A DNA stretch of 64,000 nucleotides from Daphnia pulex (taxonomy: Eukaryota; Arthropoda; Branchiopoda; Diplostraca; Daphniidae). How positions within the stretch are numbered: position 1 is the first letter of the stretch; each line of letters begins with the position of its first letter. Below, piece after piece: positions 22,704 through 35,917 of the stretch. The notes beneath the pieces are model-generated. The model was given only the letters and a program-made list of their open reading frames with translations, was not told the origin of the DNA and ran no database searches. Made by a program: the position numbers and the translations under genes. The stretch lies in assembly GCF_021134715.1 (NCBI RefSeq), contig NC_060018.1, forward strand, positions 11,735,501 through 11,799,500. The letters are read 5' to 3'.

Positions 22704-24871
22704 ATGGAAACCATTCCACTCTCTCCAACCCACAAAAAAGCAAGATTTGGGAACTGTTGTTCTGGCCAACAAAATGATGGGCTAAGAGTGATTATCTTTT
22801 GCTTTGGAGTTCTATGCATCTGTGTCACAATTGCATTAGTTATAAGCATCTATCTAGGAGATCCTGAGGTGTGTATCCATTTTTCTACTCAATGACAACA
22901 TTTATACATTCCTGCTATCTACACAACAAATTAATATTGAAATTTCACATTTAGATACTGCCACGAGGTGCAGTTGCAACAGACAGCCAGCAATGCTCTC
23001 AAATCGGTGTTGATACCCTTCAAAAAGGGGGTAATGCAATCGATGCAGCAGTTGCAGCAATGTTCTGCATGTGTGTTGTCAATCCTCACATCACTTCACT
23101 TGGAGGGTGAGATCAATATTTTGAAATGCAATGCTTGTCATCCCTGCATCCTCTTTCAAAATCTATTTTAAAATTAATGTTGACAGTGGTGGAGCTATGA
23201 TTATACTCAACCACCTGACTTCAAAGCCACCAATGGTCATCAACTTTCAAGACGCAGCCCCCGGACCAGTGAATGCGTCTTTGATCGTCAACGGCCAAGG
23301 ACCCTTGGCTGTGGGAATCCCCGGTCTTTTGAGTGGCCTGTGGGAGAGTCACAAGAAATTTGGCAAACTGAAGTGGGCGGATCTTTTACAACCCTCCATC
23401 CAGTTGAGTAATCTCGGGATTAACGTGTCATCTCAGCTAGCTGGGGCGGTGCAAGGAATTCCGAGTGATTCTCCCTTGCGCCGATCCCAGCTCTTCTTTC
23501 CCAACAACATCCCTCTCGCCGAAGGCCAAGTCATTCGTCAGCCAGCCTTCGGTAAACTGTTGGATTCTCTGGCCCAAAATGAAAACGGGGCCGAAGGTAA
23601 ATTCACATTTGACATAATTTCTATTTATTTCAATCAGATTTAACTTTCTTCATTTTTTTATTTTTCATTTAGAATTTTACAAGGGGAAATCGGGCATGAA
23701 ACTGGTGAATTTCATGGCAAAAGCGGGAGCCGACTGGACAATGGAAGAGTTGGGAAAGTACCGAGCTCGAGAAGAAACCGCAATAACTGGAACTTATGGG
23801 AAAACCACTCTGTACACAAGTTCCGCTCCGACTTCAGGTCCCCAGCTCATTTCGCTTCTCAATATCCTATCGGGCTTCCAGTTGTCTGTCAGGGACTATT
23901 TGACCCTAGGATATACACACGACATGATCGAAACTATGAGGGTGACTCAAAACCAAGTTTCGAAATTAGGTACGTAATTATTAAAATTAAAATTTATTTC
24001 TTTCATGTCACATTATTATCTTTTTCATTGTCAAAAGGGGACCCGTTGTTTGGAAAAGATGTGGCGTCGGTTGTCGCTCAAATGACCAATAAAACACTGG
24101 CGGATGAAGTGAGGAAGCAAATCCACCCGAATGTGATCCTTCCCAACAGCGACGTGCCTTCAATGCCGGAACCTGCCGCTTCAGTCGTTTCTGTGATTGA
24201 CAATGAAGAGATTTACGTCGCTGTCGTCAGGTAATTTGCTTGAATTTCAATCAACTGATTGACGAGCCAATTTTTATTTGATTCGATTTTCCCATAACCT
24301 AGCGGATTGAATTCCGTTTTCGGAGCCCATCTGGTGACTCCCGATGGTTACGTCTTGAATAACGCCATGGCCAGCTTCTACGACGACCCTTCTCTGCCGG
24401 ACAATGTGGGCGGTCAAGCCGGCCAACGTCCATTGCAGGGCCTTTTACCGGTGATTGCGACCGAAACGAATGGGCGATGCGGCACCCGGTTCGTCACAGG
24501 CTCGGCGGATGCCACTCTACTCGCCCAGGTCGTCATGAATCTCCTCCAGTTCAATCAATCAGCCGCCGATGCCATCCGCTCCGCCAGAATCCACTCCAAA
24601 CCGCAGAGTTCTTCCCTCGAACTGGAAGGTAAATTCGATTTCTGCGGATCAATAATCCACCGAAAATATTTCATTTCTCATTTCATTCGTAGATATGCCG
24701 CAAGCGAAGCTGCCCGAAATCTTAATCAATTCACTGACCCAAATGGGTCACACGATCCTACTCCGTCCTCCGCCCTATCCGTCCGTTAATCTCGTGCTCA
24801 AGAGTGGCGATGCCTTGTCTTCTCAATCAGACGGCCGCGGTGGCGGCTACGCCGTAAAATACGGCCCTTAA
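22704..24871 (+). CDS. Gamma-glutamyltransferase 7-like protein (likely pseudoenzyme)
   Basis: Seven exons: 22704-22868, 22955-23106, 23187-23596, 23673-23969, 24038-24230, 24303-24628, 24693-24871, giving 573 residues. A short cytosolic head is followed by one membrane segment (VIIFCFGVLCICVTIALVI), so the protein is type II. Family blocks follow: RGAVATDSQQCSQIG, GGNAIDAAVAAMFC, VVNPHITSLGGGG, VGIPGLLSGLWE. The position of the autocatalytic threonine (human GGT1 Thr381, context GT-S-H-L-S-V) reads P-A-A-S-V-V-S-V, i.e. alanine. The next block (YVAVVSGLNSVFG, LVTPDGYVLNNAM) resembles GGT7 rather than GGT1/5. Without the threonine neither self-cleavage nor glutathione hydrolysis is expected. 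No frame damage is seen, so it is probably a maintained non-enzymatic relative. Confidence 0.88.
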
Positions 24872-27237
24872 ATAACTGCCTTTTTTTTCTCAAAACGCTT
24901 CCAGCTTTTTATGGAACAAGACTTTTTTTTTGCACGAAACAACTGCCTCTTAATGTTTAAACCATCCGGAAGAATAAGATCTGCGCACAACTTGTTTAAC
25001 TCTGTTCTAACCTCCCCCCCGGTGGCGATCAGTTCAGTTCAGCTCTGACAAAGAATCATCAGCAATAATTCATTTTCTTTTTATTAGGTCTTTTTTTTTG
25101 GAACGTCTTCCTCTTTTATTGCCCGTTTGATGTAGCCACACACAAGGCAATAAAAAAAATATTAAGTTTCACCCCTCTTTTTTTCTTCTTTAGACAAGAC
25201 ACAACGAAGAAGAACACGAAAAAAGGACATTTCTTTTTTATTATTATTCGAAAAGAGTTTCTCATTTTCCAGCTCTCTGGTGTCGTTGCTGGGCCACCTT
25301 CCCCCCTCGCTCACGTCTCGGATTGCAGGGTCGTGAATGGTAAATCACGCGACAAGTGTGTCAGCTCGAGGAATAAGTCGGGAAACTCAAGACAAAAAAG
25401 AAAATTCAAATTTTTAGAAGAAGAAGAAGAAGAAGAAGAGGGTGACACTGACTCTCTTCTCTCTGTTCGTCTCCCGCGAAATGCAAATGCGACGCCTGCT
25501 GGCTCAGTCACCCCCACACAAGATGATGCGGCCGTGTACTAACCCACAGCCAATAGTATATGCGCGCCACTATACTACTAGCTACTACTACTACCCCATA
25601 CCAACGCAGCTGTTGCGTGTCATTTAACCCTGTTGTGTGTGTGTTGGTGCGTCGGGCCCAGCAGTTTCTCTCCAGCCTGGCCGAGTTGTGCACCCCCTGC
25701 GCCGTCGTTGTCTTCTTCTTTGTTTCTTTCGAAAAACTTTTGAAAAAATGAAAATGACAAGTGTGTAGCCGATCGCCCGTCTATAGAGGCCCATGTTAGA
25801 AGATATGAGCTATAGCGCCGTAGGATTTAACATTTGACCCCGGCACCTCTCGACAGCCAGCCGAAGAGGCGTTCACCCTCTTCGTCGTCAGACCAATAGA
25901 TCACTGCCAAAAAAGAAAGAAAAGAAAAGAAAAGAGGAATAAGTCGACTAGAAAGAAAGAAAACAGCAACGCCTGTCAACGTGTGGTGGCACACCAAGAA
26001 GAAAAAGAAAGAAAAAGGGGATACACATCATAAGATTACACTTTCTCTCTCTGTTTGTGTTTTTTCGGGGTTAAGTTGGTCGAAAGAGGTACGTGTACAG
26101 CTAGTAGACAGACAGGCAGACACAGAGAGAAAAGGAGATTTGTTGACTTCTCAGTTGGCCACTTGCTGAACTCCATTCTTGGAGAAATGTAAGAAATAAA
26201 ATAGGGGGGACACCCCCCTCCGTTTCTCGTTAAAAGGCCACAAATTGTGGGCAAAGTTTGAAAAGAGATTGGGTTACAATTTGACGCGCGAATTGCTCCT
26301 TCATTAATCATCATCAACCGATTTTTGCCATTTTTATTTTTTATTTTTCTTCTTTTTGTTCCAGTGGGGAAATTGATCCGCTTTTTGTTTTGATGAGCCC
26401 CCAAAACCGAGTTTGACATCCAAGGGGATGGTGGTGGTGGTGGTGGTGGGGGCCCGTGTTGAAGAGTTGAGTAAACAATCGCGGCAAGCGCAATGCTCTT
26501 TAAAAGACGTGGAATCGGTTGCGTCAAGAGGGGAAAGAAAGAAGAAAGAAGAAGAAAAAACATCAACGAGTCGCGTGGGGTCGTCATCATCACCCCCTCA
26601 CTTGTTCCTCTGTTGTTACAATGACAGATCCTCCTCCGCTCGACTATATTACAGCTCGGAGGAGAGTGGCTGGCGGCTGCTGGGCCGGCTGGTATGGGCC
26701 CACCGAAAACGGAGCTATAAGGACGACGACACCAAACCGCAGCTTGAGCGACGAGACATAATATTCTGTCCGTGCACAAGTTCATAAACATCCAAGAAGA
26801 AGAAAAGAAAAAAAAGAAAAGAAAGTAAAAGCTTTTTAGGAAACCCAATCGTCTACGCGGTTTATTATGTACAGTCAAAATAAGGAGAGCGCATCTTTTC
26901 GAATGTTTTGGAACAATTTTTACCCCCAACGGCTCTGCACGTGCAGCAAATATCGTACGCGTACGTACGTAACGTTGTTCGCTCCCGCTCCATATCAGAC
27001 GACATTTGAATGGCATCACCCAGGATCGACTCCGGAGTCATTCCCATTCATTTGACACTACCCGTTTGAATCGAAATAGAATTTGACTGTCAATCAAATA
27101 ATCGACTGGTCAACTGAGATCTTTTCTCAGTTTGAAAAACCTTTGCGCATTCGCACGTCATAATCATGAAGAAAACACCGCCCATCTGTTTCTAATAGAG
27201 CTGAACTGAGCTCTGAGCTGCCGGCGATGAAGATGGC

Positions 27238-27240
<3 letters not shown>

Positions 27241-27268
<28 letters not shown>
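27241..27268. repeat. (CTG)9 microsatellite
   Basis: Nine perfect CTG units plus one base, in non-coding DNA. Confidence 0.95.
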
Positions 27269-29363
27269 GGTGGCGAATGATTGAGAGTCTAGAATTTCGC
27301 TAATTAGTTGGAGCCTATCGTACCACCAGCTCTTTTTTCTTGAAATGGTTAAACTCGGCTCATTCCTTTTCTCTCTCCATCTTGTCTCCGCTTCGTTTGA
27401 TTTCATAGAGAAAAGATGTCACAGCGATGCTGGAACGGACGTGATGGATAGGCCGGCCGGCCCAGCAGCAACTACACCGAATACCTCCACAGCAGAAGCA
27501 GCACCCCTGATCGCTCAGCTGACACATGTGGCTGCGTTTCAAAATGGAAATGCGGAATATTAGATTTTCCTTTTCTCAGTAGCTGAGGGGGGAGCTGGAA
27601 TGTTGTTACACTCTCATTTGATAACTGATGGCTGACAATGTAATCCCCACAGTGAGTGAACTCTGGTATTTTTCTTTTTTGTCAAACTTTTAGGAGTTAG
27701 GACGGACGGACGGACGGGCGGCGGGACTTGTGTGCCGTTTGACGAAGAGGGTTTGACCTTTCGCGCATTTGTTTTCAGTCAACATTTTTCTCCCGTTCAA
27801 CTGTGTGGGAAAAATCTTAACCTGACACACACACACACACAGGTCGTCGGTCCACGCTCCGAGCCATCAGATTAATTTCTCGACATTTTATCCTGATTTT
27901 TTGGAAACCAAAATGAATTCAAATTTCAAACATTTTTTCAAAAATTTTTTTTTTCGCGCCTCCAATTTTCCGTCGGCTATCATTTGGGATTTGAAATGAT
28001 TTTTCGGGAGCTTTGGGCGGCAATGTTAACAAGCTGTCGCTAGGGGTCATTTCGTCCCGCATCTGCACGGATCCTTGACTTTGTCAGAACTCAAAAAAAA
28101 AAAAGAAAAACGAAATTGTTTTTCAAAAAAGAACATAAAATTGGGTAACAAAAAATTTTTTATTTTTTATTTTAGTTTTAAACTTTTTTTTTTGTCCTTC
28201 TGGAAAATGAACGAGCGGGCGGTGTCGGATATCGGCGTCGCTTTCTTCTTAACGATTTCAGCTACCACTGCGCATCATCATCATCCTCCTCCTCTTCTCC
28301 TCTTCGTCTCTGACGCGCTCGTAATAATAATAACGATCCCGCGCTCCTATAGGAGCCTTTTCGCGCCGAGCGCTCTGCTGTTGTCTCCGTTTTCGACAGG
28401 AGGAGATCATGTGATACAATTATTTGTGTGGATTTTGTCGAGTTAGACCATAGATGTACACCGCCTGGATATATAATGACGTAATGTATGTGCTAGTCCC
28501 ATTATATTCCACTGGGCCAGTCTAACATCATCAATATTTGGGGGGGAGCCCCAAAAGTGTCAACATGTTCGAACTTTCGACCTCCCGCCATCATTAACCT
28601 AAAAACCGAATAGAAATAAATCCAATCAACAATAATAATACGCCATTAAACAATTTGGATAACATCATCACACGCTTGTGATGATGTTGTGAACTGTGAT
28701 GGCTCCTTAAAAGAGACACTATAGTATACTGAAGGATCTCTTTCTCTCTCTCTCGTTCGTCTTGAATTTCTCTCTGTTGAGGTCATCGATCAAGCCCGAG
28801 ACTCTCACCCAAAATTGTTTTTGACCGTCAAGTTAAGAAGAAGAAGAAGCGAAAAATGTGAAAAGAGAAAGAAAGGGCACAGCCCAGGGTTCACCGGGGC
28901 CATCTTCGGTATGTTAATTGGACACTAGGATTGTGCAGCGACCGTGCAACATGAGGAGAACTCCCTTTTAATAATAATAAAAGATGCTACTCTATAGCTA
29001 TACAGAGTTAGCTCGCTGTTGCCGGGCTATATCCAAAAGTGGTCGTCATCTTTTAAAATTAAAAAACATCATTTTCTTTAACACTTGAACATTATATTAA
29101 TTTATTATCCTCTTGTCGTCTTTTCATTTTGATCTAATATTTTTGTTCAAAAAGAATTACTCTCTCTTCTTATTTCTTTATTTTTTACCGGGCCGGCAAA
29201 GTGTACATATTAAAACTCTGAAAAAGTAAAAAAAAGTAAAAAAAAAGTCATCCATTATCTTGGTCCTGGCGTGTAACGAGACACTCTGCTGCTGCTGTGC
29301 TCCGGCAGCTCCTGCTGCAGCCTCATCTCTCGTCGTCTCTCCAACCGGCTCATATATACAACA

Positions 29364-29387
29364 GTGTGTGTGTGTGTGTGTGTGTGT
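29364..29387. repeat. (GT)12 microsatellite
   Basis: About twelve perfect GT units, followed by a separate CACACA-rich stretch at 29398-29414. Confidence 0.95.
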
Positions 29388-30290
29388 ACAGAATACATAC
29401 ACACATACACACACAACCGGCGCGATCGACTGTGTGTGATGGCCTCCTCCCTCTTATATACTTTGGGAAAAAATAAAATGTATTATTAGCTCTTCTATCT
29501 TATAGAATATGGGAGGACTAGAACTTTGTTTCTCTAGACAGCCATTTTTATGTTTTTTTTCTCTTTTAAAACAAATGATGAAAAACGCGGAGAAAAATAC
29601 AAATTAAAAATATTTCACCCCTCCTTGTAGAAGTTTTAGTTAGGCTATATAGTTATGTGTGTATCGCCAGACTCGTGTGGCATTCGACTGTTACCAATGT
29701 TCGTTTTTAAGTGGCCTCCTCCGGAGTTTCGAACGTGAAATGGCCCTGAAGGCCTATTACCTCAAATTGACACATGTCATCATTTGTTAATAGGTCCAAC
29801 ATTTTCCTCATTTCTCCCAAATTTACCCATTTACAAATTAACTAAAAAAGAACCGATTGAATGAATTAAACATAAAATAATTCTAAATATCAATTGATCC
29901 AGCCAAAAAATAACAGATAAACATTGACAAGCTATTATAGAAATAGTAGCTATAATAATCAGTACTAAATAATGTTATGATGTAAAATAGTATATAACTA
30001 GAACAGGGCGAAAGAGTCAAATGAAGCTAGGAGGGCGTTGACATTATTTGGTTTCCCCCGCTATACTTTTTATTTTTTTTATTTTTCCTATAGCGCCATT
30101 CGCTGGCTCGGTTAGCAGCCAATAGGATCTGAGCAGGTTCGAAGGTTTTTTCCAGCTTCGGATGGCACACAGCGTACAGATCTATATACTCTACACCGTC
30201 CACATCTATGTAATGAACTCATTTGACTCTGTGTGTAGAGCATAAGGATCCCTCCTCCTCCTCCCTTCTCTACGCCGCCCTTTGGCATCT

Positions 30291-30330
30291 CTATATATTT
30301 GAACGAGGACACTTTCTCCGTGTCAAACAG
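30291..30330 (+). promoter_or_regulatory. Candidate core promoter of the GLIS gene
   Basis: TATATATTT at 30292-30300 with a possible start near 30320-30330 (GTCAAACAGTAG), giving a leader of about 160 nt before the ATG at 30486. Confidence 0.4.
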
Positions 30331-30485
30331 TAGTCTGGCGAGTGTCGATGAGTCAACACTGCTTGGAAACCCTCTCAACTTTTCCCACTTGAAAAACCCC
30401 CCAAATCCCCCCGAAAACAAATTTTAAACTTTTTGAATTTGCCGCCAAAATTTTTTTTTTAAATTTCAACGAAAAAAAAGGAAAA

Positions 30486-32355
30486 ATGTTTACCGAAATA
30501 ATTAGCCACTCGTCAGAAGATGCGACGGCCACTTTCGGACACGTTTGTTTCGACGGCCTGGTCGAAAATTCGTCCGTCCAGGCCCCGGCGTCGTCGTCTT
30601 CACCGGTGAAATTGCCGCCGTTGAATCTTTACTGGCCGCCACATCAGGAGCCGTTGGCCGCCAGCGGCCGTCCGTCCATCATCGAAGATCCCCTGTGCAG
30701 CATGCTGGACGACGTCTTCATGGACAACTATTGCGCCGATTTGGGTCCGTCGCAATTCATCGACCAGGAGCTCAAAGAGGAGAACCTGATGGTGGACCTG
30801 ACCAGCCCCTTGCACGACCACCACGACTCGAGCGGATTCTATTCCGGCGGATTCGGATGCAGCGGAAGCTACAGCGGCAGCGACTGGATCATCAACTCGC
30901 CGGGCACGTCGAGCGTCAGCACCTGCGGCGATGGCGACAGTATGACGCAATCGCCGTTCATGACGTCACCGTCGCAGTACCACCAGACCTTCCAGTTCCC
31001 GCCCGTCCACCAGCAGCAGCCGGACACGGAAGACTGCTGGGCCGGCCGGCTGGAGGGCGGAGCCGAAGAGGAAGAAGAGGAAGAGGACAACGTTGGGGAT
31101 GACCAAGAAGTCAGGGTCCTCCACTGCCGCTGGGTCGACTGCAAGAGCTCCTACCAGACCCAGGAGGAGCTGGTCCAGCACATTGAGCGCAGTCACGTCG
31201 ACCAGCGCCGGGCCGAGGATTTCACCTGCTTCTGGGCCGGCTGCCCGCGTCGCCACCGGCCCTTCAACGCCCGCTACAAGCTCCTCATTCACATGCGCGT
31301 CCATTCGGGCGAGAAACCCAATCGCTGCACGGTAAATTCCATCGTCTATTACGTAATTGAAATTTGCATATTGAAATGACCTTTTTAATTTCTGGGGTGA
31401 TTCATTTTGACAAATGACAGTACAACGGATGCCTCAAGGCTTTTTCGCGTCTGGAAAATTTGAAAATTCACCTGAGGTCGCACACGGGCGAGAAACCTTA
31501 CCTGTGCCAGTACCCGACGTGCCGGAAAACCTTTTCCAACAGCTCCGACCGCGCCAAACACCAGCGGACCCACATCGACACGGTATAATTCATCCCATTA
31601 TTATTTTATTTTAATCAGAACTTGATTTTGAAAGAAAATCATCCAAATTTGGTTAATTGAAATTGACGAATGGGGGAATTGAGCGGGAAATAAGATTGAT
31701 TTTTAAATGAGATAATTGACATTTTGTAGAAGCCGTACGCTTGCCAAATGCCCGGCTGTTTGAAGCGGTACACGGACCCGAGTTCGTTGCGGAAGCACGT
31801 CAAGAATCACGTGACCAAGCAGCTGGATCAGCACAGCAGCGCTGGCCACGTTGAAAAGAGCCAACCTCGTAACATAGCCACTACTACTGCCAACAGCGGC
31901 CAAGAAGCCGGCATGAAATTGTCCCGCCGAGAGTCCCGTCACGGCTCCACTTCATCATCCGTCAACAGCTACGAAGAATCGCCGGCCGACTGGGAACATG
32001 GCGGTAAGTTGTCCGCTTGTTGTTGCTTTAAAAAATAAAACCAAAATTCAATTTCTCATCTGTTTTGGTTTGTATTTTTTTTTTCAGCTTTTGTGGGGTC
32101 GGTTCATAACGAAGGCGACTATTACGGTGGTGGGGAAGTGCTGGGCAGTTCGACGGCCAACTCGGAAGACTCGACGGCCCAGCTGCTGGATGAAGGCAGC
32201 CTCCTCTTCTCCGAGATGAACCGCTTCGTCCACGACGACAACGGTACGTTATTATTTATGATTTCCAAAATGATCTGTGAATGTTTGTAGCCACGCGACC
32301 CCTCGGGGTCGTGATGACGACTCGTGAGCGATACGTTAGACGCAGCTGGGGGTGA
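30486..32355 (+). CDS. GLIS/lame duck-type transcription factor with five C2H2 zinc fingers
   Basis: Five exons: 30486-31331, 31421-31582, 31730-32003, 32088-32243, 32291-32355, giving 500 residues. The first ~215 residues are Ser/Gly/Pro-rich with an acidic run, as in activation regions. Five tandem Gli-type C2H2 fingers follow: CRWVDC (finger 1), CFWAGC, then fingers with [28 protein letters not shown] and [14 protein letters not shown]. These fingers match the GLIS1/3-lame duck group, which binds G-rich Gli-like sites; in flies lmd drives myoblast differentiation. The tail is Ser-rich. The last intron (32244-32290) would be only 47 bp. If it is retained, the protein ends at a stop at 32290 instead. 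A single TATA-type promoter lies just upstream. Confidence 0.93.
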
Positions 32356-34093
32356 AGTCTATGGCTGGACCCACAGCACGATCGGGAGCGTGTGCCTCTC
32401 TGCGAAATGTTTCCATTTTTAAACACTCGACCCCAATATTTTCTTTCTTCTTTTTAATTTTAAAAATTTTGTTTTTAACTTTTGAACTTATTTGGGATTT
32501 TTTAAAAAACAAATGGCCCTTTTTTCGTTCTATTTTATTAGGTGGTTGGCTGTTCCCGGCCATTGGCGACGATGTGGAGCGCCTGTGTGGTCTACCATCG
32601 TCCTGCTTTGTTTAGACAACTGCTGTATGCTGTTCGGTCCGGCCGTTTTTCAGTGTTTATATGATGATGATGTTGAAACCTTTTTTATTTTTTTAAATTT
32701 TTTCTCGTCAATTTTCTCTCTCACTTCCACTGCCATATTGGTCTTTCATAGTATGTGTTCTGAAGAGATTATTTCCATTCGTAGATTCAAAATGACCGCG
32801 CAGCGCCTGCTCATGGTACAATTTGAATTTGGCGCGCCCTAATATAAAAGAGAAGGCGTGTGCTCATCATTTCTCTCTCTCTCTTCAAAACAATCCAATC
32901 AGCTTTTTCAATATGATCTTTGTTTGTACAGTTGCGTCATATTTGATTGACAATTTTTTTTTTCAAATTATTTCGATATCTCTTTTTTAAAAAAATAATT
33001 AATGAACTTGACCAGATCTCAAAATCGAGTCTTTCGCGTTTTGCGGCGACAAGTCTCGCGTTCGTCGAGCTACTCCAGTGATTTTCACGTCGTCTATACT
33101 ATACTTTTTTTGTTGTCTTAATTGCAATCGTTTTGTTGACCGTTCTAGCGCCAAAGTCGAACCCGATTCTGTCCTTCTCGTCTCTTATGTAACGTTTTGC
33201 GATAACAAAAATATGTTCCTGATTTTTTCTCTCCCTTTTTTTTAAAAAATCCAAATTGAATTTCGTATATTTTCCCGCTGAAAAAAAAAAATGAATTTTT
33301 TTTTAAATGCATGTTTGTTTCCGTGTATTGCTGGGGTATGCCACAATACGTATTATACGTTTCAACGTGCCTATAAATCACATTTGATGGGTCCCCAAAT
33401 CCTGTCCGACTATAATAATCGTGTGACATTCGCGGCCTTAATTATATGTCTTTCAATGCAATTTCCGCGCTATACTGGATCGGCGGATGGATTTTGAACC
33501 TAAAATCCTATTCGATCGTTTCGTTGCGTCCAATTGAAATCCTTTAGTTTGCCAAACTGATTTTTTTGTTTTCCTCTAGAATTTCTTGATAATAAAAAAA
33601 AAGTACTATGCGATGTTAATTGCTCAAATGGTGCTCTCTATCACTTCCGTTTTGAGTGAGTTATATGTGCTGGTCTGCAATACAAGTTCCGGTTCGTTTT
33701 TTTATATATGACAATTGACATTGTAAATTATATTTTGAAAAGCTAAAAATTCCCGCCATCAGCGCATTTGATTTTGTAAATTATTTGCAAACATTATTCG
33801 ACAGTAGGTTGCGCAACGAAAATGAAAAACAAAACTTTCGACCGTGAAATTTTACGTTAGGAAAAATTAATTCCTCCATTTTCTTTGTATTATGAAAATC
33901 TGTTATCGGCGTAAGGTGATCGAATTTTAGGCTTACAATAATTGCAAAAATTTGTTTTCCATCACATAATCTTGAATTGGATTTTTACTAAATTTGATGG
34001 CATTTGAAGACACAGTATGTTATCTTGCTGGAACTGCGGGAGTAGGCGTGACATGTAAAAACGCGTGCAAAAACCCATTTGAAAGGAGAAATA
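32356..34093. other. Intergenic, AT-rich
   Basis: 3' UTR of the GLIS gene, then AT-rich DNA with T-runs. No gene or repeat family is recognised. Confidence 0.4.
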
Positions 34094-34533
34094 GAAAAAT
34101 TCCCCGACTAATAACGAGCAAGGTCGTCATTTTGATTCAAGGACTTTGTGATGATGAGGCTAACAATGAGAATAACACGTAGATGGTATAATATCTTCTT
34201 TTAAAAGTTGAAGATGATGGCAAGCATATTAGTCGCAATAATAAAATGAATGGTGCAATTTCACTTTGCATAAACCTTGATAGAATATACTTTGAATGAT
34301 TTTATCTTTTACACAATAATTAACAAGAGTTACAGGAATGTTTTCAAACTTTTAAGCATAAGACATGCCAGTTAGCGTTCGCTACAACTGGCTACAGCGC
34401 ACTTAAAGCGTGTCTGTGGGACAGCCAAACGTAATTTGATACACCATCAAAAAGTAATGCGAAACTTGTATTTTTGTTCTTATTCCACAGTTCACCCACA
34501 GCAGTTGGATGACACTGCTTTTACGGAAAACAA

Positions 34534-34606
34534 GGTCCTGTGGCCCAATGGATAAGGCGCTTGCCTACGGAGCAAGAGATTCCAGGTTCGATCCCTGGTA
34601 GGATCA
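34534..34606 (+). tRNA. tRNA-Arg (anticodon ACG), copy 1
   Basis: A 73-nt cloverleaf: acceptor stem GGTCCTG/TAGGATC with a G7-U66 wobble, anticodon loop CTACGGA (anticodon ACG, read as ICG), T-arm CCAGGTTCGATCCCTGG, discriminator A. No intron. Downstream T-runs are weak. Confidence 0.93.
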
Positions 34607-35917
34607 AACTATCATTTTAAAACAATTCGCATAATTTTTCTATGTAGATTTCCACTACTTTCTGTCAACCTTTTCATTGTCCAGTGTCAAGAATAATGAA
34701 ATAAGTAGCACAAATGAGACCCATTCAGCGATAAAGGATAGATAACCCCCTAAAATTTTGTTATAGCTAAAAAAAACTAACCATATTTCATTGAATGAAA
34801 TCGGAAACATTTGGACATTTCCATTAGAAGTGATTTTGAGTAGTACGTATTCTGTAACATGAAGATGCGCAAGTGGGCAAGGTTAGGGTTATTTTGAAAA
34901 AAAGGATAAACTGAAATAGGGCCTACGTCCCAGTTTGGTAATGAGGATCGAGTTTTGTGTATATAATGAAGGGGGGAGATGGGCTGTGTCCGTACAGGGT
35001 CAGCAAGTCGGAAAATTCTTACATGTTCAACTTTTAAAATAAATTTTTGTCTTTTTCAGTTTCAAAATTTTTTATTTTAAACTGATGGACCAGCGTTACC
35101 CAATACATCCATGGGCATTCTTGTTCTTTGACTCCGCCACTCCGCCAAGCTGTAGCAAAATGTATGGCGTTATACATATTCACTTCAGTCTACTTTGAAG
35201 ATATTTACTGCGCTCTTCTGCTAGTGTGTTTGGTGTGCTTCAAACCATGCAAATCAGTCAATAAACCATTTTTAGACATTATACAGCCTCACGTAGTAAT
35301 AATCCTGGCCAAGACTTTGGCATATAAATCACGTCACGCTCGAGGGCGAAAAGGGCGGCACTCGGAGTGTGACGAAGGGCAAAATGAACACATTAAGAAT
35401 TAAATTAACACATGCCAGGTCCATAGGTGAAAAGTGTTACGAATGGGGAAAAGCCAGGGGAGGGGGGACCTGGCAAATGTCCGAAAATTGGCGCGACGTC
35501 AATTATCAACGATTATGAGCGCTACCTAAATGAGCGACCTAATAAGGAGCCGACAATTTTTTAATGACACCCAGCAGCAGCCAAGTTGGCGACCCAAAGG
35601 GGTCCTACTGTTGAAACACTTACGAGATTTATGATTATTGCGTTTCGACTACTGGTGGCGAAAAGAAAAAGAAAAAAATTGTAGAAATACGTTCGTACAA
35701 TAGGTTCATGAAGAAGACATATATTAAAGTCCCCGAAAAGATCCCAAGGGCTTTTTGAGCCTTGAATATTACCTTTGAAAGATGAGAGAATTTTCTTCTA
35801 CGTCGCATACGATTTTGTGAGCTGGACGGATACGAATGTTGTGAGAATCCTGTAGAATTCATTGAAAATTAATTTTTTTAGTTAAGTCTAGCCCGAAATC
35901 GTTGATCGCCAATAATC
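34607..35917. other. Non-coding spacer between tRNA-Arg 1 and receptor 1
   Basis: Only 35740-35840 is shared with unit 2 and may be a decayed exon or a 5' regulatory block: its plus-strand text reads through for some codons in copy 2 but not clearly in copy 1. Nothing else is recognised. Confidence 0.35.

Larger units (their letters stand above)
24872..30290. other. 5.4-kb non-coding, low-complexity region upstream of the GLIS gene
   Basis: Dominated by simple sequence: GAA runs (25421-25440), GGT runs (26430-26450), CTG (27241-27268), CA (27825-27841), GGAC (27700-27720), GT (29364-29387), many A/T tracts and GAAGAA tracts. Apparent long frames here (for example 26036-27019, minus) are composed of this simple sequence and are not supported as genes. 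Cis-regulatory DNA of the developmental gene at 30486 and the 3' UTR of the GGT7-like gene are the likely content. Confidence 0.5.

Noticed and set aside
26036-27019. Long minus-strand frame (327 codons) in the pre-GLIS region
   Set aside because: It is made of Pro, Phe and Ser runs from simple-sequence DNA, has no domain or exon signals, and sits among several equally long shadow frames.
30130-30160. A GGTTCGAAGGTTTT word resembling a tRNA B-box upstream of the GLIS gene
   Set aside because: No A-box or cloverleaf pairing surrounds it.
30600-31304. Minus-strand and alternate plus frames across the GLIS first exon
   Set aside because: Shadows of a GC-rich coding exon whose true frame carries the five zinc fingers.
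35128-35403. Plus-strand frame between tRNA-Arg 1 and receptor 1
   Set aside because: No recognisable domain, no counterpart in unit 2, and composition like the surrounding non-coding DNA.
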